A DNA stretch of 6,765 nucleotides from an uncultured Desulfobulbaceae bacterium (lineage in GTDB: Bacteria > Desulfobacterota > Desulfobulbia > Desulfobulbales > Desulfobulbaceae), in the NCBI GenBank assembly GCA_945787305.1, contig CALZIH010000161.1, forward strand, positions 1-6,765, given 5' to 3'. Below the pieces are notes generated by a model that saw nothing but the letters and a program-made list of their open reading frames with translations, searched no databases and was not told where the DNA came from. Made by a program: the position numbers and the translations under genes. Shown in pieces: positions 1-5,523 of the stretch; the first letter of the stretch is position 1; every line of letters starts with the position of its first letter.

Positions 1-238
1 CAACTGCGACACAGGTGAACGCTTACGGATTCAGGTGAAAGGCATGCCAGTACGAACGGAACCAACCTGTGTACTTCTCTCCAGCTTCATTCCATGATAT
101 AGAACAAGAATAAACACTTCCAGTGGTTGATAGCATTGAGGTCGGATATGTCTCAATGATCGATTGTAAGGCGAAAGGAGTTGGCAGGTTATTGTGGAAT
201 GCCAATACATAACACGATGTTCTTCTAACGAGGGTGAT

Positions 239-1525
239 ATGGACTCGATTTTTTCAGATGCCCAGAAACGGCTCACGGAGGTTTTTAAGTATTTTGAACT
301 GACCGACGATGTTCGCGTGAAATTAAAGCATCCTAAGTTGTCTCTCAGTGTCAGTATCCCCGTGCGGATGGATGATGGCAGTCTGAAAGTGTTTAAAGGG
401 TACCGTGTACAGTTTGATGATACCCGAGGTCCGACAAAAGGTGGAATCCGTTATCACCCTGACGTGACGCTTGATGAAGTGACTTCCCTGAGCTTTTGGA
501 TGACAATCAAATGCGCAGTCATGAATTTACCGTTTGGAGGTGCAAAAGGCGGTGTAGTTGTACATCCTAAAGAGTTGTCCCGCCTGGAACTCGAGCGTTT
601 ATCACGTAATTACATACGAGAGATAGCAGATATTATCGGTCCGATGCGAGATATTCCGGCTCCGGATGTGTATACCAATGCAACCATAATGGGGTGGATG
701 GCGGATGAGTATTCACAGATCAAACGTCAGCAATTACCAGGGGTGATTACCGGCAAACCCGTACATCTCAACGGCTCGCTTGGGCGGGTGGCGGCTACCG
801 GCCGCGGCGCCCTCTACGTTTTACAGGAATGGGTGCAGCGAATAAAAAAAGAACCGAAAAATATGACCTTGGCTGTTCAGGGCTTTGGAAATGCAGGATA
901 TCATTTTGCACGATTAGCCCATGACGAAGGGTTCAACATCGTCGCCGTTGCCGATTCCAGGGGAGCAATATTTTCCGAACAGGGCCTGGAACCGGATAAG
1001 GTTATGGAGCATAAGCAGCAGCATAAGGATTTAAAAACCATGATGTATTGCGACGGCTCTGTTTGTGATCTGCAGCGTTACAAGAAGATAAGCAGTGAGG
1101 AAATGCTCAAGCTTGATGTTGATGTGCTTGTGCTGGCAGCCCTGGAGAATCAAATCCATGAAGATAATGCCGACGATCTGCAGGCAAAACTGATTCTTGA
1201 AATAGCCAATGGCCCGGTGACATTTAATGCAGAAGCAATACTTGATAAAAAGGGTGTTTTTGTGCTCCCTGATGTTCTTGTCAATGCCGGCGGGGTGACG
1301 GTAAGCCATTTTGAGTGGGTTCAGAACAGGGTCGGCTTGTACTGGGAAGAGGAGACTGTCAATAAACGGCTTAAAGAGAAAATGAGTAAAGAGGCAAATG
1401 CTCTTTTTGATATAGCGGAAGAGAAAAAGATCAGTCTGCGAACAGCAGCCTATCTGCAGGGAGTCAAACGTATTGCCGGGGCTATCGGTGAGAAAGGCAC
1501 CCGTGAATATTTCCAGAATGAATAA
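239..1525 (+). CDS. gdhA: Glutamate dehydrogenase (Glu/Leu/Phe/Val dehydrogenase family), hexameric small type
   Basis: Cytoplasmic enzyme that interconverts 2-oxoglutarate plus ammonium and L-glutamate using NAD(P)H. The 428 residues match the usual 410-450 of the small hexameric class. Residues are numbered from the chosen start. The N-terminal substrate domain has TKGGIRYHP (about 66-74), TIKCAVMNLPFGGAKGG with lysines 91 and 103 (103 being the catalytic Lys position), and DIPAPDVYT with the catalytic Asp at 143. The Rossmann domain has VQGFGNAG (about 213-220), and Asp239 follows at the end of the next strand, which hints at NAD preference but does not prove it. NAGGVTVSHFEWVQN (about 349-363) is the C-terminal substrate-site block. 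The frame is open upstream to ATG 194, but ATG 239 is preceded by GAGGGTGAT and family homology begins right after it, so 239 is chosen. A palindromic element lies 18 bp after the stop. The symbol could equally be gudB. Confidence 0.95.
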   Translation: MDSIFSDAQKRLTEVFKYFELTDDVRVKLKHPKLSLSVSIPVRMDDGSLKVFKGYRVQFDDTRGPTKGGIRYHPDVTLDEVTSLSFWMTIKCAVMNLPFGGAKGGVVVHPKELSRLELERLSRNYIREIADIIGPMRDIPAPDVYTNATIMGWMADEYSQIKRQQLPGVITGKPVHLNGSLGRVAATGRGALYVLQEWVQRIKKEPKNMTLAVQGFGNAGYHFARLAHDEGFNIVAVADSRGAIFSEQGLEPDKVMEHKQQHKDLKTMMYCDGSVCDLQRYKKISSEEMLKLDVDVLVLAALENQIHEDNADDLQAKLILEIANGPVTFNAEAILDKKGVFVLPDVLVNAGGVTVSHFEWVQNRVGLYWEEETVNKRLKEKMSKEANALFDIAEEKKISLRTAAYLQGVKRIAGAIGEKGTREYFQNE

Positions 1526-1543
1526 AAACGGCAAGGGTGAGGC

Positions 1544-1768
1544 TGATTGCCACCAAAGCTTAGCTTACCTTGCTCTGTGAGGGGACTGATTTTATTTTTC
1601 TACCCCGGGGACAGAATAATTTGCACCACAGATATTCATTGAACGAGTTACTACCATTCAATACAAATAGAAAAATTCAATCTGTCTCCCGGAGTAGTGA
1701 AAAAATTCAGTCCCCTTTTTGATGATTCACATGTATTTATACTCATAGCTAAGCTTTGGTGGTAATCA
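1544..1768. mobile_element. MITE-like / complex REP-like element with 22-bp terminal inverted repeats
   Basis: The ends 1544-1565 and 1747-1768 are inverted copies matching at 21 of 22 positions. They share the perfect 16-bp core CCACCAAAGCTTAGCT (1550-1565). Nested inside is a second, imperfect inverted repeat. GGGGACTGA with a T-rich run and CCCCGGGGACAGA (1581-1615) pairs with TCTGTCTCCCGG, an A-rich run and TCAGTCCCC (1681-1715). The 225-bp unit has no coding capacity of its own. Such layouts are seen in miniature inverted-repeat elements and in clustered REP units mobilised in trans by REP-associated (IS200-like) transposases. No transposase is present here, so it would be non-autonomous. 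I see no clear target-site duplication. It sits 18 bp after the gdh stop. The symmetry is read directly; the mobile nature is inferred. Confidence 0.6.
1581..1720 (+). terminator. Possible terminator formed by the inner palindrome
   Basis: In a transcript leaving the glutamate dehydrogenase gene, the arms GGGGACTGA (1581-1589) and TCAGTCCCC (1707-1715) pair. The pairing continues inward through CCCCGGGGACAGA and TCTGTCTCCCGG. The right arm is followed directly by a run of five T (1716-1720), the usual mark of Rho-independent termination on the + strand. The loop of about 60 nt and the mismatches make it a weak classical terminator, so this role may be secondary to the repeat element. Confidence 0.35.
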
Positions 1769-2168
1769 CTAAGATCAAAAGACAAACCCTGATGAGGCAT
1801 GGGGCCGTTAAGCCCTGCCCGTTGTTGCTTGGCGGCTCCCGTATGCATGGCGATTGCGATCAACGAGACAGGGTCGGCGGTATTATTAGCTTTATTGATG
1901 ATCATGGTTACATTATTCACATGGGATATACCCTGCAAAGAGGACTCCAGTACGGGAGCGTAACACATCCCCATGGGTATATCTTATGACAGGTGCAATG
2001 CTCAGATTGTCGGGCTCAGAAAAAGCCTCGCCTTTGACGACGGAAAGTGTATGACGCATTCTATTCCTGAACAGTGCAAACGGCGTTTTGGGCTTTTAAC
2101 GGGTCCATCCAGATTGACATTTGTTCCTTGATTGCCAGACTGAACATGATCAACGGAGGGAGGTTGCG
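1769..2168. other. 400-bp intergenic stretch before citrate synthase, no supported gene
   Basis: The + strand is open from ATG 1756 to 1989 and the - strand from 1974 to 1651. Neither has a ribosome binding site, a recognisable motif or a signal sequence, and both run into the inverted-repeat element, so I do not call them. A TTGACA at 2114-2119 resembles a -35 box for the citrate synthase gene, but no good -10 stands at the right distance. The stretch may be a long leader or the worn remains of a gene; I cannot tell which. Confidence 0.4.
2155..2163 (+). promoter_or_regulatory. Strong ribosome binding site of citrate synthase
   Basis: GGAGGGAGG ends five bases before ATG 2169. It decides in favour of this start over the in-frame ATG at 2121, which has no comparable site. 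Confidence 0.8.
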
Positions 2169-3350
2169 ATGACAGATACAGTCAGTGTGAAAAATATTGG
2201 GTTACGGGGCGTCACGGTTGCCGATACCAAGGTGAGCTTTATCGACGGTAAGGAGGGTGTACTCGTTTATCGGGGGTACCGCATTGAGGACCTGGCCAGA
2301 AACTCTACCTTTCCAGAGGTAGCATATCTGTTACTGTATGATGTACTGCCTAACAGTAAGCAATTGACTGACTTTAGTAAGCAGTTGCAGGATGCGGCGA
2401 GTATCCCCACCTATGTTTATGAATCATTAAAGCTGCTCCCTGGTGATGCCGCACCCATGGATGTACTGCAGGCCGGGGTTCCGCTGTTGGCTATGACTGA
2501 TCCTGAGCTTACAGATGACAGCAAAGAGGCCAATCTAAGAAAGGCTGTACGACTCATTGCCCGCCTTCCAATGCTCGTTGCCGCCTGGCATCGTATCAGG
2601 CAGGGGCTTGACCCCTTACCTGCAGATACTTCCCTCTCCCATGCTGCAAACTTTCTTTGGCAGTTGCAAGGTGTGAAACCATCTGCAGAGATGGCCCGCA
2701 TACTTGATACCTGTCTGGTTCTTCATGCAGACCACACTTTTAATACTTCAACGTTTTCATGTCGCGAGGTTGTTTCGACCAGGGCACATATCTACGCCGG
2801 CGTTACCGCCGGCCTAGGCGCCCTATCGGGCAGCCTGCATGGCGGAGCCAACGCACAGGTCATGAACATGCTTTCCTCCTTAAGAGAGGAACAGGACGTT
2901 ACCGGTTGGGTCCAAAAACAACTGGCAAATGGTGAGCGGATTATGGGCATGGGCCATGCCGTGTATACAACCATGGATCCCCGAGCGAAGTTTTTAAAAG
3001 AGATGGCCTTGGTCTTGGGCAAAGAAACCGGTGAAGAGAAATTGGTAGATCTTTCCATGCAAGTTGAACAAGCCGCTTTGGCTGAATTTGAGAAACGCGG
3101 CAAGACTGAAATAAAGCCAAATGTCGATTTTTACAGTGCTTCTGTCTATCATCTGCTGGGAATTCCTGCGGACATAATGACTCCTGTTTTTGCCATTTCA
3201 CGAATAGCCGGGTGGACAGCTCATATCATTGAAGAAAAGACCGGTGAGGCCCAGGAAAAACCAGCCCTGTATAGGCCCAAGGCTGAATATGTAGGCCAAT
3301 ATTGCGGCTTGATGGGGTGTGAGTTTATCCCGCAGGAAAAAAGATCATAA
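2169..3350 (+). CDS. gltA: Citrate synthase (type II-like, about 390-residue form)
   Basis: Condenses oxaloacetate and acetyl-CoA to citrate in the cytoplasm, the entry to the TCA cycle and to 2-oxoglutarate and glutamate synthesis. The product has 393 residues. The N-terminus has the typical FIDGKEGVLVYRGYRIEDLA block (about 24-43). The catalytic and oxaloacetate-binding residues are all visible: His186 region (LHADHTFN), His224 (GSLHGGAN), His263 (MGMGHAVY), Arg272 (DPRAK), Asp320 (NVDFYSAS), Arg345 (FAISRIAGW) and Arg369 (YRPKAEY). The common GHRVY motif reads GHAVY here, so the residue after the active-site His is changed, but the His itself is kept. No extra N-terminal domain is present, and the allosteric NADH-binding extension of the E. 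coli enzyme is absent. A 2-methylcitrate synthase activity cannot be excluded from sequence, but no prp genes are nearby. The next gene starts 70 bp downstream on the same strand. Confidence 0.95.
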   Translation: MTDTVSVKNIGLRGVTVADTKVSFIDGKEGVLVYRGYRIEDLARNSTFPEVAYLLLYDVLPNSKQLTDFSKQLQDAASIPTYVYESLKLLPGDAAPMDVLQAGVPLLAMTDPELTDDSKEANLRKAVRLIARLPMLVAAWHRIRQGLDPLPADTSLSHAANFLWQLQGVKPSAEMARILDTCLVLHADHTFNTSTFSCREVVSTRAHIYAGVTAGLGALSGSLHGGANAQVMNMLSSLREEQDVTGWVQKQLANGERIMGMGHAVYTTMDPRAKFLKEMALVLGKETGEEKLVDLSMQVEQAALAEFEKRGKTEIKPNVDFYSASVYHLLGIPADIMTPVFAISRIAGWTAHIIEEKTGEAQEKPALYRPKAEYVGQYCGLMGCEFIPQEKRS

Positions 3351-3420
3351 GGCACCCATAAGAGTGAGTTGTCGTTTGGCCGTAGTTTCATGCTTTATGC
3401 GTATACAAAGGGAAAACTGT

Positions 3421-3681
3421 ATGAAAATACATAGTATACTTGTTATGGCAATTGTCTTTATGGCTACTGCTGCCCAAGCCGATACAACGTATAGGCGGCC
3501 GTTTCCATTTGACCAGCATGGCTGTATCAGGCATCTCAAGGCGATCGCCAAAGCGGTAAAAGATGCCGGAGGCGAGGTGAAGAAAAATGATGGCAGTGAC
3601 AGGTCGTACAGGATGACCTTAGACGGCATAACAACGATTTATACCTGTACAAGGCATGAATTGCTGGAGACGGAAATTTAA
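3421..3681 (+). CDS. Small exported protein of unknown function (86 residues)
   Basis: I do not recognise the family. The start at ATG 3421 is chosen because AAAGGGA lies about 8 bases upstream (3407-3413) and a textbook signal peptide begins there: MKIH, then a hydrophobic core, then a probable cut after AQA (about residue 20, mature end DTTYRRP). The mature part of about 66 residues is hydrophilic and Lys/Arg-rich. It has two cysteines, in HGCIRHLK and in YTCTRHE near the C-terminus, which could form one periplasmic disulfide. The frame is open further upstream into the end of citrate synthase, but nothing supports an earlier start. It lies 70 bp after citrate synthase on the same strand and could be co-transcribed. 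A periplasmic location is inferred from the signal peptide. Confidence 0.7.
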   Translation: MKIHSILVMAIVFMATAAQADTTYRRPFPFDQHGCIRHLKAIAKAVKDAGGEVKKNDGSDRSYRMTLDGITTIYTCTRHELLETEI

Positions 3682-3686
3682 CGTTA

Positions 3687-3847
3687 TCATTCTGATTGCA
3701 AATACATGTTCATAACCCCAGGTTTAAAACAACTTTCTCGCCGTGCCTTTAGCCGATCTTCCAGGCAATAGTCTGGCTCACTCATCAACAAGAGTTGAAA
3801 GACGACTTATCGCCTATCCCCTTGCGGCTGTTGGTTTTTTTAGATGT
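3687..3847. other. Intergenic region between convergent genes
   Basis: This 160-bp gap separates the + strand exported protein from the - strand CAP gene. It holds the left copy of the 22-bp repeat and a CAAC/GTTG mini-hairpin (3786-3797). A 32-codon - strand frame (3687-3785, starting MSEPDYCLEDRLKARRES) has no ribosome binding site, so I do not call it a gene. A short T-run (3834-3840) could help end + strand transcripts, but no good stem precedes it. Confidence 0.35.
3787..3808. repeat. Left copy of a 22-bp near-identical direct repeat
   Basis: It matches 5502-5523 in the same orientation at 19 of 22 positions: AACAAGAGT, then five variable bases, then GACGACTT. The two copies flank the CAP gene, the DUF445 remnant and the lipoprotein gene. 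The role is unknown, and chance similarity is possible at this length. Confidence 0.4.
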
Positions 3848-4657
3848 TCATTGCTTGGGTTTAACTAGTGTCGGCATGAAAAGGATCCAAGGGGAGTATT
3901 CAGTCCATTGTGCATTCAAGGTTACATTTGCCGCCCACATGGTGGAGGTATTTCCCACAAGATAGTCAGTGCCGGACCCATCCGATGCCGTATTCCATCC
4001 GACAAATGTGGAACCGGTGAGGGTAAGGTTGCCGGTGTTTCCTTTAACCGTAATTGTTTCGCCTTGGAGGTAGGTGGCTGAATCTGTGGGTGGTTTACCG
4101 CCGGTATTACCATTGCCTTCATAGGTGACAGTATAGTGTGAGGTCTTAGGGAAAACATTATCTGCAAATTGGCCGATCACATTACCGTGGGGATTATATT
4201 GACAGACCCATGCATTCGGCCAGCCGGTATTGCAGCCGGTTGTTATGCCGCAGCCGACCTCGGTGGTGTTTTTCCATACGACCTGGGTAAAATGCCCTGC
4301 TGCGGGATTCCAGCCCGGGTTGTCATAATCATAGAGCGGCTCTTCATCATACCAGAGTGTGACCACCTGAGCCGGATCCATAACGTAACTGGCCCAGGCG
4401 ATATTTTCACCATATCCGGAGCCTGAATGGCCAGATGGGCAGGTGTCGGCCCAGGCCTGGGCACTTGCAGCCAGGGTGTCAGACCAGGTAAGCGGCGAGA
4501 CACCGTGCGTGCTGCGATAAGCATTTTGGGCGTCCAACCATTGTTGAGCTTCAGCAGAAGTAGCACAAAAAACGCTTTGGACACCAATAAGTGGTAAAAG
4601 TAAAACAGCTAGGGATAATAAGTAAACTTTTAGCCATGTTTGTGAATTTTCCTGCAT
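3848..4657 (-). CDS. Secreted CAP/SCP-domain protein with C-terminal InlB-type (Listeria-Bacteroides) repeat
   Basis: The protein has 269 residues. Residues 1-32 form a signal peptide with a long hydrophobic core (LLSLAVLLLPLIGV) and a cut probably after VFCA. Residues about 34-172 are a CAP (PR-1/SCP) domain: HSGSGYGENIAW with His77 and Glu84, then Glu105/Glu106, then the signature GHFTQVVWKNTTEVGCG with His122, then CQYNPHGNVIGQ. This gives the complete CAP His/Glu/Glu/His site. Cysteines 73, 136, 142 and 152 fit disulfides outside the cytoplasm. Residues about 175-251 form one InlB/Flg_new repeat (YTVTYEGNGNTGG, then FVGWNTASDGSGTDY, ending LNAQW). Bacterial CAP proteins are extracellular and mostly of unknown activity; the repeat is a surface or adhesion module. 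The frame stays open to 4801, but those 48 codons are antisense to a DUF445 fragment and lack a signal peptide, while GGAG precedes ATG 4657 by six bases. Confidence 0.85.
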   Translation of the reverse strand: MQENSQTWLKVYLLSLAVLLLPLIGVQSVFCATSAEAQQWLDAQNAYRSTHGVSPLTWSDTLAASAQAWADTCPSGHSGSGYGENIAWASYVMDPAQVVTLWYDEEPLYDYDNPGWNPAAGHFTQVVWKNTTEVGCGITTGCNTGWPNAWVCQYNPHGNVIGQFADNVFPKTSHYTVTYEGNGNTGGKPPTDSATYLQGETITVKGNTGNLTLTGSTFVGWNTASDGSGTDYLVGNTSTMWAANVTLNAQWTEYSPWILFMPTLVKPKQ

Positions 4658-4763
4658 GGTGCTCTCCATCATTGAAGAACAGTTTGCATACATCAATCTA
4701 TTTGGCGCCATGCTCGGCTTTTTCATCGGCCTGGTCAACCTGCTTATTCTGGAGATTTGCTGA
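4656..4763 (+). pseudogene. C-terminal remnant of a DUF445-family membrane protein
   Basis: On the + strand, opposite the CAP gene start, 35 codons read MVLSIIEEQ, then FAYINLFGAMLGFFIGL, then VNLLILEIC and a TGA stop. This is the hallmark ending of DUF445 (YheB-like) proteins: an amphipathic helix followed by an I-x-x-x-G-A-x-x-G-F-x-I-G-L transmembrane helix at the extreme C-terminus. Upstream of 4656 the frame continues only as antisense of the CAP signal peptide and hits a stop at 4623, so the rest of the gene (normally several hundred codons) is missing from this window. The fragment has no ribosome binding site and is presumably not expressed. The family call rests on recalled family features, not on an alignment. 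Confidence 0.55.
4664..4667 (-). promoter_or_regulatory. Ribosome binding site of the CAP gene, lying in the DUF445 remnant
   Basis: On the - strand GGAG stands six bases before ATG 4657 (context GATGGAGAGCACCATG). It fixes the CAP start and falls within sequence that is coding on the opposite strand of the DUF445 remnant. Confidence 0.65.
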
Positions 4764-4802
4764 CAAAAACGGAACTGAGGGTGTTTGAGTTTCTGAGACA
4801 CG

Positions 4803-5411
4803 CTAGGGAATTATTTCAAAACTGTTGTTCGATCGTTCAATGAACTCCTGCAATTCTTTTTGCTGTTTTTCATTGAGGGTGGTTACATCATCCCAGACCA
4901 GTCGACTCATTAATTCCATATATAAAATCTCAAGTGCAATGGCATCCCCTGCTAACCGTCCCCAGGATTTGTTCAGAGTAACCCAGCCCTTTCCTGTACG
5001 GTGGAGAAAAATTCCTGTTGAATATCTGGTGCCGAACAAATACTCCTCGCCAGATTGCATCACGCCGTCTTGTTTTGAATAGTCCGGGCTCAATAAAGAC
5101 CATCTATCTTCAAGAATAAAATGGACTTTAACCTTCAGAAATCGACCTTCCTTCTTATTAGCGAACAGGTAGTGGTCAATTTTCATCTTTCTTGAACCGA
5201 TTACGCCAGTATCAGATTCCGGTTTCTTCCTTTCCCGCTCATGAGCGACAAACTGAAGGTCATCACTCACCTTAATCTTTACTTTCGGATATTTTTCAGA
5301 ATAAAACGTATTCCCTTCAACCCTTCGTTCAATGGGAACCTCAAATGAGGCACAGCCATGCATTAAGAAAAAAAGAAGGAGGAACGTAACCAATTGGTAT
5401 CTCTTTATCAA
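4803..5411 (-). CDS. Predicted lipoprotein of unknown function (about 202 residues)
   Basis: I do not recognise the family. Starting at TTG 5411, the N-terminus reads (M)IKRYQ, then LVTFLLLFFLMHGC: a short basic segment, a hydrophobic core and a lipobox with Cys20. With Ala at +2, outer-membrane sorting would be expected in a Gram-negative. The mature part is hydrophilic, rich in Lys, Glu and aromatic residues, and has no repeats or further membrane segments. It includes the stretch YLFGTRYSTGIFLHRTGKGW and a charged C-terminal helix (NEKQQKELQEFIE). The frame extends to ATG 5492 and TTG 5513, but those starts would bury the signal peptide behind a 28-35-residue polar leader, and a TATAAT box lies just inside that leader. 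The SD before TTG 5411 is weak (GAGAGAG). It lies 98 bp downstream of the 313-residue anchored protein, so the two may work together at the cell envelope. Confidence 0.7.
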   Translation of the reverse strand: MIKRYQLVTFLLLFFLMHGCASFEVPIERRVEGNTFYSEKYPKVKIKVSDDLQFVAHERERKKPESDTGVIGSRKMKIDHYLFANKKEGRFLKVKVHFILEDRWSLLSPDYSKQDGVMQSGEEYLFGTRYSTGIFLHRTGKGWVTLNKSWGRLAGDAIALEILYMELMSRLVWDDVTTLNEKQQKELQEFIERSNNSFEIIP

Positions 5412-5441
5412 TGTCTCTCTCTTGTTGGCAAGTATTCGAAA

Positions 5442-5447
5442 ATTATA
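5442..5447 (-). promoter_or_regulatory. Candidate -10 box (TATAAT) for the lipoprotein gene
   Basis: A perfect TATAAT on the - strand ends 30 bases before TTG 5411, giving a leader of about 25 nt. No convincing -35 box stands at 16-18 bases, so this is a tentative promoter. If real, it supports the downstream start and independent expression of the lipoprotein. Confidence 0.3.
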
Positions 5448-5501
5448 GACTATTCGTGATTCCCGGTTTTCAGGAGATATCTTGACTTTCATGTTTTTGC
5501 T

Positions 5502-5523
5502 AACAAGAGTCAAAGGACGACTT
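5502..5523. repeat. Right copy of the 22-bp near-identical direct repeat
   Basis: It matches 3787-3808 at 19 of 22 positions in the same orientation. This copy spans the last codons and TGA stop of the 313-residue protein, so that protein ends inside the repeat. Confidence 0.4.

Noticed and set aside
23..276. Two - strand frames opposite the glutamate dehydrogenase leader (60 and 81 codons)
   Set aside because: No ribosome binding site, no recognisable motif, and they overlap the start of a certain gene; best read as chance frames in a leader of about 240 bp.
1651..1974. 107-codon - strand frame in the intergenic region
   Set aside because: It runs into the inverted-repeat element, lacks a ribosome binding site and shows no motif.
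2797..2825. GCCGGC-type palindrome inside the citrate synthase gene
   Set aside because: It encodes conserved family residues (AGVTAGLGAL) and is explained by codon choice.
3687..3785. 32-codon - strand frame (MSEPDYCLEDRLKARRES...) after the exported-protein gene
   Set aside because: Start lacks a Shine-Dalgarno sequence and no family is recognised; could be a gene relic, but support is too thin.
4658..4801. 48-codon N-terminal extension of the CAP protein
   Set aside because: It is antisense to the DUF445 remnant, would bury the signal peptide, and the good ribosome binding site is at ATG 4657.
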